Assembly: GCA_040768905.1 (NCBI GenBank)
Contig: JAXGMA010000001.1
Span: 1,426,001 to 1,490,000, forward strand
DNA from: SZUA-584 sp040768905
GTDB lineage: Bacteria > Bacillota > Clostridia > Christensenellales > SZUA-584
Direction of reading: 5' to 3'
DNA: 64,000 nt
The notes beneath the pieces were generated by a model, which made no database searches, was not told the DNA's origin, and worked only from the letters and a program-made list of their open reading frames with translations. Made by a program: the position numbers and the translations under genes. Position 1 is the stretch's first letter. Every line of letters begins with the position of its first letter. Shown here piece by piece: positions 51,670 to 60,581 of the stretch.

Positions 51670-52431
51670 TCACATATTGTCTTTGAGCATGTCTCCGACA
51701 GTTTTGTAAACCGCATGAGCTTCACTGATTATTTTGCTGTCTGCACTCTCTATCACAAAACCTTCGAAATTTTGGATCACAGGTATGTCATTCTCTCCGT
51801 CGCCAATGAAGATGAGCCCGGAAGACGGCCATCCTTTTATCTCAAGCAAGTCAAGTATTCCGGTCGATTTGTTGACCCCGCGTTTATTGATGTCTAAAAA
51901 CAGGCCATTCAGATTCAAACAAAGCTTATCATCAAATGCTATGCGCAGAGCATCGGTACACCTATTATATACATCCTCTGCTGCGTAAGCCAAAGATATC
52001 TGCAGCAGATCTTTTTGCAGCAATGATTCCTCAAAAGTGATTCGGTTGCATGTATTATCAAATTTTACAAAAAAAGATTCGGCGCTGCGGATAAATAGCT
52101 TGTTTATGCCGCTTGAACAAAGCAGATAATGCATGCTTTCAAGAGCAGAGGGATGCGTCAAAACTTCTTTTATCAAATCATCCGGTATGCTGCTGCTCCG
52201 CAGCAGCCTTTGCTTCTCATCGTAGAGGCTTGCCCCGTTTGTACAAATCAAAAAGTCAAATGGTATGCACCATTTGTGAATTTGAGACAGTATGAGGTTC
52301 AAATCTCTTCCGGTTGCGATACCAAACACGTTCCCGCCTTTTCGCCACTCCGAAACCGCTAAGATATCTTCCGTGCTCACGATGCCGTTTCTATATAAAG
52401 TCCCGTCAAAATCACTTACAGCAACACGCAT
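51670..52431 (-). CDS. HAD-superfamily phosphatase, Cof type
   Basis: A 253-residue hydrolase with the HAD motifs: nucleophile DFDGTLYRNG near the start, a C2-type cap in the middle, and FIGDGENDIPVIQNF for the metal-binding acidic pair. Cof-type proteins dephosphorylate sugar phosphates and cofactors. I start at the ATG at 52431 because the DFDGT motif follows directly, with AGGGG a few bases upstream; a longer frame overlaps the preceding gene. It follows the GH4 gene and overlaps nothing if the short start is used; it may hydrolyse or recycle the phosphate on the same sugar. Confidence 0.85.
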   Translation of the reverse strand: MRVAVSDFDGTLYRNGIVSTEDILAVSEWRKGGNVFGIATGRDLNLILSQIHKWCIPFDFLICTNGASLYDEKQRLLRSSSIPDDLIKEVLTHPSALESMHYLLCSSGINKLFIRSAESFFVKFDNTCNRITFEESLLQKDLLQISLAYAAEDVYNRCTDALRIAFDDKLCLNLNGLFLDINKRGVNKSTGILDLLEIKGWPSSGLIFIGDGENDIPVIQNFEGFVIESADSKIISEAHAVYKTVGDMLKDNM

Positions 52432-52456
52432 AGTTCCCCTTTTTATGTCCGGTCTT

Positions 52457-53821
52457 TTATGAATCAAACTTCGGGACAGCGACCCCGCTTTCTTTTAATG
52501 CCCTGATCTTATCGGCAAACTGCGGCAGATGCTGTTCATGCGCGACCAGCAATTCATCTAAAACTCGCTTTGTCTCAAAGCCGCCCCGTATCAAGGGATT
52601 CAACGTAAAAGCCTCCAGGGCCATGCCGTAATCGCCGCTTATCGCCGCTTCAATGGTGCACTCTTCCATGGCCTTCATGAGCTGAAGCCAGCCTTTTTCG
52701 GCCGGACGCATCTTGCCCCATGCCAGAGGATCCGCCCCGCGGCTTGACAGGATGCAGGATACTTCAACGATCGAATCAGTATCAAGACATGGAACCGCTC
52801 CTTTATTCTGCGTGCTGACTACCATATGTATTTTTTTATCATTGTATATAGCGTCGATGCATTCACAGGCGGTGTCGCTGTAATATGCGCCGCCGCGTTT
52901 CTCAAGCTCCTTCGGTTTCGTGTATAGCTTCGGGTCTTTGTAAATTTCAAACAAAGCCTTCTCGACTTCGTACATTTTCTCAGCACGCGTAGCGTTTTCC
53001 CGCAATTCCTCAAGGCTGTGCTCCAGCATTTCTTTTTCCATATAATAATACCGGTGATACCCGCAGGGGAGCAACTGCATAGAATGCAGCAGCTCCATAG
53101 AAAAAGGAGCCGCGTATATATTGACAGGCGTCCCGCCGTTTTCATCATTGATGTATTCTATCAAACGGCCTGTCAAATCTGTGCCGTCTTTGTCAGTGAC
53201 TTTATGCCAATGAAAATGATTGAGCCCGACAAACCTGTACTGAAGATCCGAAAGTTTCTTGCCCAGCAGGGCGGGTTCTCTCATCATGGCAATCGTGGGC
53301 ACGTTACAAAGCCCCACGCATCTGGACCATCCAAAGTGTTTTATCGCCGCTTCCGTGATCATTCCGCTGGGGTTTGTAAAGTTTATGAGCCATGCATCCG
53401 GGCACAGCGCTTTCATATCACGGATGAGCTCGTGTATAACCGGTATCGTTCGCAGCGCTTTTAAGATTCCGCCAGCGCCGTTGGTCTCCTGCCCCAGCAT
53501 ACCGTGCATCAAAGGTATGCGCTCATCTATGATTCTTGCTTTCAATTGCCCGACACGGAATTGGGTGATCACAAAATCCGCATCGCGCAGTGCATCTTTT
53601 CTGTCAGTTGACGCTTGTACCAACACTTTATATGGCGTTGCATCCCACATGCGCTGTGCGAGCGATCTGATGATCTCCACACGTTCTCTTGCTTCTTCGA
53701 TATCAGTCAGCCAGATTTCCGATACCGGCAGCTTTTCATATCTGCTGATAAGCCCCTCGATAAGTTCAGGAGTATAACTGCTCCCTCCTCCGATAGCTAC
53801 TATTTTTATTTTCTTTTTCAT
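52457..53821 (-). CDS. GH4 family 6-phospho-beta-glucosidase-like enzyme
   Basis: A 454-residue NAD- and Mn-dependent glycosidase. Family marks: AIGGGSSYTPELIEGLI at the N-terminus, WLINFTNPSGMITEA, the metal-binding cysteine in GLCNVPT, GLNHFHWHKV and RGGAYYSDTACECIDA. GH4 enzymes cleave 6-phosphoglycosides through an oxidised 3-keto intermediate. The TAAGGAG site precedes the ATG. Phosphorylated substrates usually come from PTS uptake, but no PTS genes are seen and the nearby transporter is ABC type, so another GH4 specificity or an imported free glycoside phosphorylated inside is possible. Confidence 0.88.
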   Translation of the reverse strand: MKKKIKIVAIGGGSSYTPELIEGLISRYEKLPVSEIWLTDIEEARERVEIIRSLAQRMWDATPYKVLVQASTDRKDALRDADFVITQFRVGQLKARIIDERIPLMHGMLGQETNGAGGILKALRTIPVIHELIRDMKALCPDAWLINFTNPSGMITEAAIKHFGWSRCVGLCNVPTIAMMREPALLGKKLSDLQYRFVGLNHFHWHKVTDKDGTDLTGRLIEYINDENGGTPVNIYAAPFSMELLHSMQLLPCGYHRYYYMEKEMLEHSLEELRENATRAEKMYEVEKALFEIYKDPKLYTKPKELEKRGGAYYSDTACECIDAIYNDKKIHMVVSTQNKGAVPCLDTDSIVEVSCILSSRGADPLAWGKMRPAEKGWLQLMKAMEECTIEAAISGDYGMALEAFTLNPLIRGGFETKRVLDELLVAHEQHLPQFADKIRALKESGVAVPKFDS

Positions 53822-53933
53822 TGCGTTCTCCTTACCGTTAACCTTGCCGGCTTGGGCTTTTTAAGCGTAGTGATCAAAGATACAGGCTGACCTATTGCCG
53901 TTGCGTCCATCGAGCTTTTATAAACATGCCCGC

Positions 53934-53975
53934 AAAGATGCCGAGCACAAACCAATGCTTTTGCTCGGCATCTTT
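53934..53975 (-). terminator. Terminator-like hairpin after the ABC permease operon
   Basis: A 14-bp perfect stem (AAAGATGCCGAGCA and complement) with a 14-base loop lies 68 bases past the permease stop codon at 54043; the T-run is only three bases long. It separates the transporter from the GH4 gene. Confidence 0.55.
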
Positions 53976-54042
53976 GACTGAGATGGGCTCAGACAGTAAT
54001 ATTAATCACTGTTGCGTAATTTTAGTATCCTTTAAAAACTTA

Positions 54043-55008
54043 TTATACTGCCTCTAGCTTACGCTTCACCTCAAAGTTGTCAAGCCAAAGGATCAACACG
54101 ATCACGATGCCCCGGATGAGCAACTGCACATACCCTCCGACATGCAGCATGTTCATCACATTCTGCAAAACGACAAGAGAGAGCAGGCCGATAAAGGTCT
54201 GCGGAATACCGCCCATGCCTCCCGTCAACGATGTACCGCCGATAACCGCACCGCAGTGGATGAGCAAAGGCACCGCATCACCATAAACTGGAGAACCGGC
54301 ATTAAGCCGCGACGAGAGCATGACACCGCCCAGGGCCGCCGTCACACCGCTGATCATAAAAGCTATCCACTTTGTTTTTCTTGCATTGATACCGGCATAT
54401 ACAGCCACTTCATAGTCTCCGCCTACCGCATAACAATTTCTCCCGAACTGCGTGTAACGCAATACACAGTACATGAACACCAGCACCACGACCATCGCGA
54501 TCGAAAGATAAGTAATCGAACCAAAAAGCTTGGAGTTGGAGATCATCATATAATCAGGATTCTTGGCAGAAACGGGAACAGCATTGGTCAGCTGCAGACA
54601 AATGCCCTTAAGAACCATGCCCATACCTAAGGTGATAACGAAAGGCTCGGTTCTTTGATGAACCACCAGGAAACCGTTTACAAAACCCACAATCAAACCA
54701 AATACAAGCGAACACAATATAGCAAGCGGGATCGGCAAGTAATCCAATAACATGATCGTCATGATGCTGGAAAGGCTCAATACACCGCCAACCGACAGAT
54801 CGCAGCCTGCACAAATAATGACAACTGTCACGCCGGCCGCGATGATAAGATTGACGGAAGCGGAGTTAAATATGTCCAACAAGTTGTAAGCCGAATAAAA
54901 CTTTGTGTCAGGAAACAGCATCAAGATCAACATGGCCACAATGGCCAAAAAGGCTTTCTGCTTTGATGCCAGCTTAATAAGGCTTTTGCCTAAATCTCTG
55001 CTTCTCAT
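54043..55008 (-). CDS. Sugar ABC transporter permease, second subunit
   Basis: RbsC-type permease of 321 residues with GCDLSVGGVLSLSS near residue 70 and about ten hydrophobic helices. It overlaps the upstream permease stop by four bases (ATGA) and has GGGGG seven bases before the ATG. Two different permeases in one operon imply a heterodimeric channel, as in autoinducer-2 and rhamnose transporters. Part of the system with binding proteins at 57.6 and 59.1 kb. Confidence 0.9.
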   Translation of the reverse strand: MRSRDLGKSLIKLASKQKAFLAIVAMLILMLFPDTKFYSAYNLLDIFNSASVNLIIAAGVTVVIICAGCDLSVGGVLSLSSIMTIMLLDYLPIPLAILCSLVFGLIVGFVNGFLVVHQRTEPFVITLGMGMVLKGICLQLTNAVPVSAKNPDYMMISNSKLFGSITYLSIAMVVVLVFMYCVLRYTQFGRNCYAVGGDYEVAVYAGINARKTKWIAFMISGVTAALGGVMLSSRLNAGSPVYGDAVPLLIHCGAVIGGTSLTGGMGGIPQTFIGLLSLVVLQNVMNMLHVGGYVQLLIRGIVIVLILWLDNFEVKRKLEAV

Positions 55009-55994
55009 GCGTATGCCCCCTTTAGTTCCTTGCGGTTGTCAAGCCAGATCGCCGTAATAAAGACTGCACCGCTCAATATCGACTGGATATGCGTACCAAC
55101 GCCCAAAAGGTTCATGCAGTTGGATAACAGCGTCACCAGCAAAACGCCCAGCAAAGTCCTGATCACGCCCCCGTTGCCGCCTTTCATGGTGGTACCGCCA
55201 ATAACGACCGCAAGGATTGCGTTTAACTCAAAACCTAAACCGATGATCGGCGAAACGTGAGTGATTCGAGAAAACTGCACGATCCCGCCCAACGCCGCCA
55301 TAAGGCCTGATATCGTAAAGATCAACATGACGGTGGTTTTTACAGGTATCCCTGCTAAGCGTGCCGCAGTCTTGTTGCCGCCTGACAGCATGATCGAGCG
55401 CCCTCTGTAAGTTTTAGATAGAAAAATGTGCAGCAGCACAAGGCACACCAGAAAAATGATGATGGGAACCGGGAAAATACTGACTGTTCCCGACCCGATC
55501 GTATTAAAAATAGATATGTCAGTCTCAATCCAGCGCATTTGCTGTGTAGACCCTCCGGATATGATCAGTGCCATAGCGCTGTAAACTGTACTCATACCGA
55601 AAGTAATAAACAATGCGTCATACATTGACATAGCGCCCGCGCTGATAACCAACGAGCTGTTGATAAAGCCTAAAAGTGCGCCAAGAGCCAGCCCGATAAG
55701 AAGCGCAGGGACCTGCCCTAGCGGCTGTATCAGAGATATCGTCGTGACGGCAACAATGTTGATAATGCCGGCGACGGAAAGATCGAGAAACCCAGATACG
55801 ATCGCAAAAGTCATGCCCAGGGCGACAAAGCTCAATGCTCCAAGCTGCCCCATGATATTGGTTATGTTTTGGGTTGATAAAAATTTTGGCTCCACGATGA
55901 TCGTGACCACGACAAGCGCAATGATCGCAACCATGATCATATACTCTTTGAGGAATTTTGTTACCTTCGTAAAAACATTGCTAAGCGTGCTCAT
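55005..55994 (-). CDS. Sugar ABC transporter permease, first subunit
   Basis: RbsC-type permease of 329 residues with AIVSGFLDLSVAGIINIVA near residue 65 and the GGTTMKGGNGGVIRTLLG loop at the C-terminal end. AAGGAGG lies seven bases before the ATG, which overlaps the ATPase stop by four bases. It pairs with the next permease to form the membrane channel. Confidence 0.9.
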   Translation of the reverse strand: MSTLSNVFTKVTKFLKEYMIMVAIIALVVVTIIVEPKFLSTQNITNIMGQLGALSFVALGMTFAIVSGFLDLSVAGIINIVAVTTISLIQPLGQVPALLIGLALGALLGFINSSLVISAGAMSMYDALFITFGMSTVYSAMALIISGGSTQQMRWIETDISIFNTIGSGTVSIFPVPIIIFLVCLVLLHIFLSKTYRGRSIMLSGGNKTAARLAGIPVKTTVMLIFTISGLMAALGGIVQFSRITHVSPIIGLGFELNAILAVVIGGTTMKGGNGGVIRTLLGVLLVTLLSNCMNLLGVGTHIQSILSGAVFITAIWLDNRKELKGAYA

Positions 55995-57493
55995 ATAGCT
56001 TCCTCCTTATCAATGCCCAGCGCATTCTCCATGATGGTATCCGGAGCAACGGTTTCAGGGTTAAACTCGCCTGTGATACGCCCGTTATAAATTGTCAGCA
56101 CTCGGTTGCTCATATGCAGCACCTCCGGAAGTTCTGATGATATCAGTATGACAGAGCCTCCGTCTTCAGCGATGCGCTTCATCAGTAAATATATTTCGTA
56201 CTTGGTGCCGACGTCTATCCCTCTTGTAGGCTCATCCATAATGAAAATACGCGGTTCAGTCTCAAGCCAGCGCCCCACGATGCATTTTTGCTGGTTTCCG
56301 CCGGAAAGGCTTTTGACAGTCGTTTTTATCGAAGGGGTTTTGACATCTAAAGCTTTCACCTGTTTTAAAGCAATTTCTTTTTCCGATGACATGCTGATAA
56401 ATCCTAGCTTTTTGATTCTTTTGAGTATAGCCATCGAAATGTTGGACTCGACTGTAAACGGCAACACAAGCCCTTCTTGTTTGCGGTCTTCAGAAATATA
56501 ACCCATTCCAACTTCTTTTGCATCGTTGGGGTTTTTTATCCTGACCGGTTTTCCGTCGATGAGGATCTTGTGTCCCTTCACTTTATCAGCACCGAATAAT
56601 GCTCTGACTATCTCCGTCCTTCCTGCGCCAACCAGCCCGACCAACCCGAGGATCTCGCCTTTTTTTAATTCGAATGATATATTATTCAATTTGCGCGTAT
56701 TGAGAGAGCGAACTTCCAGAATCGTTTCGCCAACATTGCGCGGACGCTCAGGAAACTCATTCTCGATCGAACGGCCGATCATCTTGGATATCATTTCTGC
56801 GCGTGTATATTCACTTACAGGCTTTGTATCTATGATATGCCCGTCCCGCATAACCGTCGCGATATCGCACAACTCAAATATTTCATCAAGTTTATGACTG
56901 ATGTAAATAACTGAAATACCATCTTTCCTGAGCTGATTGATGATACTGATAAGATGTTTTAATTCGTCGGACGTAAGACTGCTGCTGGGCTCATCCATAA
57001 TGATGAGCTTTGAATTAAAAGACAGCGCTTTTGTTATTTCCACCATCTGTTTTTCAGAAACGCTGAGCTCAGAAACTGGCTTGAAGGTATTGATTTTGCT
57101 TCCTATGCTTTCTAAAAGCTTTTTTGCCTTGGCATGCGTACCGCGCATACCACCCATCTCTTTGAACCTGCCTAAGAAGATATTTTCTCCGACGCTCATG
57201 GCGTCGACTAAATTGAACTCCTGATAAATGATACTTAAGCCCTTTTGCAATGCCTCAACAGGCTTTATTTTTTCGATTTTCTCTCCGTCAAAAATGATGG
57301 TGCCCGAATCCTTTTTGAACACACCCGACAGTATTTTCATCAAGGTGGACTTGCCGGCCCCATTTTCGCCCACAATACCGTGCACAACGCCCCGCTGTAT
57401 ATCAATAGACACATTATCAAGCGCTTTTACACCCGGAAATGATTTGCTCACATCTTTTATGGAGAGGATGACTTGTGAATCTTTATTCTGCAT
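55991..57493 (-). CDS. Sugar ABC transporter ATPase, RbsA/MglA type
   Basis: Double-ATPase of 500 residues with all motifs sound: NBD1 GENGAGKS, IYQEFNLV, LSVSEKQMVEI, LIIMDEPSSSLTS; NBD2 GLVGAGRTEIV, SLSGGNQQKCIV, IFIMDEPTRGID. The ATG at 57493 with AAAGGAG ten bases upstream is preferred to an in-frame TTG at 57514. It energises uptake by the two permeases downstream. The promoter belongs to the binding-protein genes upstream. Confidence 0.93.
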   Translation of the reverse strand: MQNKDSQVILSIKDVSKSFPGVKALDNVSIDIQRGVVHGIVGENGAGKSTLMKILSGVFKKDSGTIIFDGEKIEKIKPVEALQKGLSIIYQEFNLVDAMSVGENIFLGRFKEMGGMRGTHAKAKKLLESIGSKINTFKPVSELSVSEKQMVEITKALSFNSKLIIMDEPSSSLTSDELKHLISIINQLRKDGISVIYISHKLDEIFELCDIATVMRDGHIIDTKPVSEYTRAEMISKMIGRSIENEFPERPRNVGETILEVRSLNTRKLNNISFELKKGEILGLVGLVGAGRTEIVRALFGADKVKGHKILIDGKPVRIKNPNDAKEVGMGYISEDRKQEGLVLPFTVESNISMAILKRIKKLGFISMSSEKEIALKQVKALDVKTPSIKTTVKSLSGGNQQKCIVGRWLETEPRIFIMDEPTRGIDVGTKYEIYLLMKRIAEDGGSVILISSELPEVLHMSNRVLTIYNGRITGEFNPETVAPDTIMENALGIDKEEAI

Positions 57494-57516
57494 TTTGCAC
57501 TGACTCCTTTCCAATC

Positions 57517-57550
57517 GTTATAGACTCGTTCTCCAGAACGAGTCTATAAC
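57517..57550 (-). other. Perfect 16-bp hairpin between binding protein and ATPase genes
   Basis: GTTATAGACTCGTTCT pairs with its exact complement with only two bases between, 45 bases past the stop codon at 57596. No T-run follows. Its inner part (CTCGTTC and complement) recurs in the hairpin after the sister binding-protein gene (59021-59050). Confidence 0.7.
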
Positions 57551-57595
57551 CCAATCAACAACTACTTCATAGTTATTTTCCCGTAGCTTTTTTAA

Positions 57596-58618
57596 TTACC
57601 ACTCTGGACGAGGAATATCAGCGATCGTTTCAGCTGTGTAAAACGCCCAAGGCACGTAATTAACTGGTTCAACCGTTCCTCCTTCAAGGACAATGCGCGC
57701 AAGTCTTAAAGATTCTTTTGTTATCACTTCAAAATCCTGCGCAAGTGACAAGCTCTGGTCGCCATCCTTAACCTGGTCGTACCCGGCCCTGTTTCCATCC
57801 ACGCCAACCGAGAAAATGCTTGCGGGATCCAGATTCGAGCTTTGCATGGCCTGGATGATCCCTGTATAGCCGTTATCCCAATGGCAGAAAACACCTTCGA
57901 TCTCATCGCCGTATTTCACGATATAGTCCTGCATGATGTTCATCGCATCCGAAGCTGACCATGTTGTGCAGTTCTGTACGTCCAACACTTGGATTTTGGA
58001 ACCTTCAAGACCGTCTGTGAATCCCTGATGCCTTTTCAGCTGGGCATCATGCCCGGCCTGCCCGCCGATTTCAACAACTTTTGCACCGTTCGGGAATTTC
58101 TCGATAAACGCCTTGGCTGCGGCTTGTCCGCCCATGTAATCGTCGGCAGAAACAGTGAAATCGCGATACTGCTGATGATCCGGAGCAAGCTCTGAAGAGA
58201 ATATGGCGACGACAATCCCTGCTGATTTTGCCTCCATCAGAGCCGGAACAATACCTGAAACATCATTCGGATTGACAAATATCGCGTCAACTTCTTGTGC
58301 GATCATGTTCGTCACGTCTTGAGCTTGGGTTGCAGCATCGCCTTTGGCATCCGTAATGATCAGATCATAACCATAGCTATCTGCATGTTTCTCAAACATT
58401 TTTGATGAGAAAGCCTGCGATTCGTTGGCCATGTCCATACACACAAAAGCTATTTTGTATCTCGTTTGGCCTTCGACAGGCGCTGCCGGTGCATCTGGAG
58501 CTGCTGGTGCGTCGGGTACTGCCGGTGCATCTGGAGCTGCCGGTGCTTCCACCGGTGTGCATGCTGCAAGTAGCACCATCAGAAGTACTAGAATGACACC
58601 TAGAATCCTTTTGTTCAT
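57596..58618 (-). CDS. Sugar ABC transporter substrate-binding lipoprotein (copy A)
   Basis: Lipoprotein of 340 residues. Signal peptide ending LLAAC with Cys20, then a low-complexity linker of Ala-Pro-Asp repeats (residues 22-46) and a Peripla_BP_4 domain (IAFVCMDMANESQAF, DAIFVNPNDVSGI, VSADDYMGG, EIGGQAGHDAQLKRHQGF, FCHWDNGYTG). It is very similar throughout to the protein at 59099 and clearly a tandem duplicate. AGGAGG precedes the ATG at 58618. It leads the ATPase-permease-permease operon. Different ligand preference of the two copies is possible. Confidence 0.92.
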   Translation of the reverse strand: MNKRILGVILVLLMVLLAACTPVEAPAAPDAPAVPDAPAAPDAPAAPVEGQTRYKIAFVCMDMANESQAFSSKMFEKHADSYGYDLIITDAKGDAATQAQDVTNMIAQEVDAIFVNPNDVSGIVPALMEAKSAGIVVAIFSSELAPDHQQYRDFTVSADDYMGGQAAAKAFIEKFPNGAKVVEIGGQAGHDAQLKRHQGFTDGLEGSKIQVLDVQNCTTWSASDAMNIMQDYIVKYGDEIEGVFCHWDNGYTGIIQAMQSSNLDPASIFSVGVDGNRAGYDQVKDGDQSLSLAQDFEVITKESLRLARIVLEGGTVEPVNYVPWAFYTAETIADIPRPEW

Positions 58619-58836
58619 AAGTCTTTCCTCCTTTTTTATCAAGCAAGCCTTCGCCTGCTGATTTGCTACAGCACCGACACATCTTCAAAAAAAGTTTGAT
58701 TATATTTATTTCACTTACAAATACAATCTGTTAAAAAATTATAGTTTATGCGATCTTTTTATATTTCTTAGAATGAGCCTTGGTTCGCTTTTTTGTTATT
58801 TTAACAATAATACTATAAATTAGTTTTTCTGGATGA

Positions 58837-58876
58837 AAAACACCCATAACTGACGGATTAGTATACAAAACTGAAC
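58837..58876. repeat. Conserved upstream element, copy A
   Basis: About 40 bases containing AAAACACCCATAA, TGACG and CAAAACTGAAC in the same order and nearly the same spacing as at 60350-60391. Both copies lie 220-290 bases before a binding-protein start, so they may be a shared regulatory site or just duplicated spacer. Confidence 0.6.
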
Positions 58877-58993
58877 AAAAAAGCATTTTTTAATCATAAA
58901 AGGAACTATTGCTAAGAAACACCTAAAATCACTTATCACCCCTTTTTCTGGCCGCCGTCCTTATCTTCTTGACGAAGCTCCTTTTGAGAAGCC

Positions 58994-59014
58994 AAAAAGC
59001 AGCGGCTGCTTTTT
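58994..59014 (-). terminator. Possible terminator of binding-protein gene copy B
   Basis: AAAAAGCAG and CTGCTTTTT form a nine-bp stem with a three-base loop and a T-rich end, 85 bases past the stop codon at 59099. Confidence 0.5.
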
Positions 59015-59020
59015 AATCGT

Positions 59021-59050
59021 AGTAGGCTCGTTCGCCAGAACGAGCCTACT
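59021..59050 (-). other. Perfect 13-bp hairpin after binding-protein gene copy B
   Basis: AGTAGGCTCGTTC pairs exactly with GAACGAGCCTACT around four bases, 49 bases past the stop codon. It is related in sequence to the hairpin at 57517-57550, as expected from duplication of gene plus 3' element. Confidence 0.65.
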
Positions 59051-59098
59051 CCTTTTTCATCGGCTACCACAATAGCATTTTGCTGGCAGCCTCTTTCT

Positions 59099-60100
59099 TT
59101 ACCACTCTGGACGCGGGAGATCTTTGACCGATTCAGCTGTGTATAACACCCAAGGAATGAAGTTGACTTCTTCAACCGTTTCTCCTTCAAGCACTTTGCG
59201 CGCAAGTTCAAGAGATTTTAACGCCATGTCTTCGAAAGACTGCGCAAGGGATAAGCTTTGCTCTCCAGCCTCAACCTGATCATATCCGGCTCTGTTGCCA
59301 TCAACGCCAACCGAGTAGATGTCGCCAGGTTCCCAACCCGCACTGCGCATGGCCTGAATGATGCCCGTATAGCCGTTGTCCCAGTGACAGAAAACACCCT
59401 CGATCTGATCGCCGTATTTGACGATATAGTCCTGCATGATGTTCAAGGCATCTGAAGCAGACCATGTGGTGCAGTTCTGGACTTCAAGCACGTTGATGTT
59501 GGAACCTTCAAGACCGTCTACGAATCCCTGATGTCTTTTCAGTTGGGCGTCATGCCCGGCCTGTCCGCCGATCTCTACGATGTTCGCGCCGTTCGGGAAT
59601 TGCGCAACAAACGCCTCAGCCGCGGCCTTTCCGGCAAGGTAATCGTCGGCAGAAACAGTGAAATCCCGATACTGCTGATTCTCCGGAGCAAGTTCCGAAG
59701 AGAATATGGCGACGACTATGCCGGCTGCTTTTGCCTCCATCAAGGCCGGGACTATACCTGAAACATCATTCGGATTGACAAATATCGCGTCAACTTCTTG
59801 TGCGATCATGTTTGTCACATCCTGAGCCTGAGTCGCTGCATCGCCTTTGGCATCTGTGGTAATCAGATCAAAGCCAAAGCTGTCAGCATGTTTCTCAAAC
59901 ATTTTTTGTGAAAAAGCTTGAGATTCGTTTGCCATATCCATGTTTGGGAAGGCTATCGTGTATCTCTGCTGGCCCGGGTCTGCTGCAGGGGCGTCCGGAG
60001 CTGCGGGCGCATCCGGTGCTGCGGGTGCTGCCGGTGCTGCACATGCTGCAAACAACACCATCAATAGTACCAAAATGACACCTAGAATCCTTTTGTTCAT
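59099..60100 (-). CDS. Sugar ABC transporter substrate-binding lipoprotein (copy B)
   Basis: Lipoprotein of 333 residues, signal peptide ending LFAAC with Cys20, a shorter Ala-Pro-Asp linker, and a binding domain nearly matching copy A (NMDMANESQAF, VNPNDVSGIVPAL, VSADDYLAGK, EIGGQAGHDAQL). It has its own terminator-like signals, so it may be made alone or read through into copy A. GGAGGAAG precedes the ATG at 60100. Its promoter carries the palindrome found at the GntR regulon promoters, linking the transporter to the 37-46 kb genes. Confidence 0.92.
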   Translation of the reverse strand: MNKRILGVILVLLMVLFAACAAPAAPAAPDAPAAPDAPAADPGQQRYTIAFPNMDMANESQAFSQKMFEKHADSFGFDLITTDAKGDAATQAQDVTNMIAQEVDAIFVNPNDVSGIVPALMEAKAAGIVVAIFSSELAPENQQYRDFTVSADDYLAGKAAAEAFVAQFPNGANIVEIGGQAGHDAQLKRHQGFVDGLEGSNINVLEVQNCTTWSASDALNIMQDYIVKYGDQIEGVFCHWDNGYTGIIQAMRSAGWEPGDIYSVGVDGNRAGYDQVEAGEQSLSLAQSFEDMALKSLELARKVLEGETVEEVNFIPWVLYTAESVKDLPRPEW

Positions 60101-60200
60101 AGTTTTCTTCCTCCTTTTTTTATCAAACAGACATTCGTCTGTTGATTTGCACATGTTTTGAGCCGAGCTTCTCTTCTCTAATAATTCGTTTTTAATTTTA

Positions 60201-60251
60201 TATATTAATATATCTCTTTGATATACTAATATATTTTTCTCTGTTTTTCAA
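60201..60251 (-). promoter_or_regulatory. Promoter with two TAATATATTA-like operators, binding-protein copy B
   Basis: Minus strand: TTGAAA (60251-60246), 17 bases, TAGTAT (60228-60223). The operator reads AAATATATTA, one base off the palindrome, at the same distance from the -35 box as in the other promoters. A second AT palindrome-like copy (TATTAATATATC) lies downstream at 60203-60214. Confidence 0.7.
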
Positions 60252-60349
60252 GTTTTTTAATGAATGACTCAATATTGCTTTTGGCATCAGCCTTGGCTTA
60301 AAAAATTGGTGCTTTAACTATATTAGTAAATATGATATTAAACTGTCAT

Positions 60350-60391
60350 AAAACACCCATAATTGACGAAAAAGTATTCAAAACTGAACTG
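60350..60391. repeat. Conserved upstream element, copy B
   Basis: Same element as at 58837-58876 (AAAACACCCATAA, TGACG, CAAAACTGAAC). It lies about 100 bases upstream of the -35 box of the copy B promoter. Confidence 0.6.
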
Positions 60392-60581
60392 CAGACTTTT
60401 TCCTAATCAACAACGGCTAACACCAACGTGTTTTTAAATCATCATCGTCTCCCTTTTTGCAGGTCTTACACCAGTGTTTATTGGTTTCTTACACGGTTGT
60501 AAACCTGTTTATATATACGGCAGCTCCTGTTTTGATTGCTTAATCGTCTTGGCTGTTATTGATCAACCGGCCGCCACAAAT

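Larger units (their letters stand above)
58619..59098. other. Intergenic region between duplicated binding-protein genes
   Basis: A 480-base gap. It contains the hairpin (59021-59050) and terminator (58994-59014) of copy B and an AT-rich upstream region for copy A. The stretch 58837-58876 is closely repeated upstream of copy B (60350-60391). No small gene is supported. Confidence 0.55.
60101..60581. other. Intergenic region upstream of binding-protein copy B
   Basis: A 481-base AT-rich gap holding the promoter and operators at 60201-60251 and the conserved element at 60350-60391. No supported gene; no clear terminator was found after the DeoR gene. Confidence 0.5.

Noticed and set aside
57596..60100. 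Assembly duplication of one binding-protein gene
   Set aside because: The two copies differ at many residues and in linker length, so they are true paralogues.
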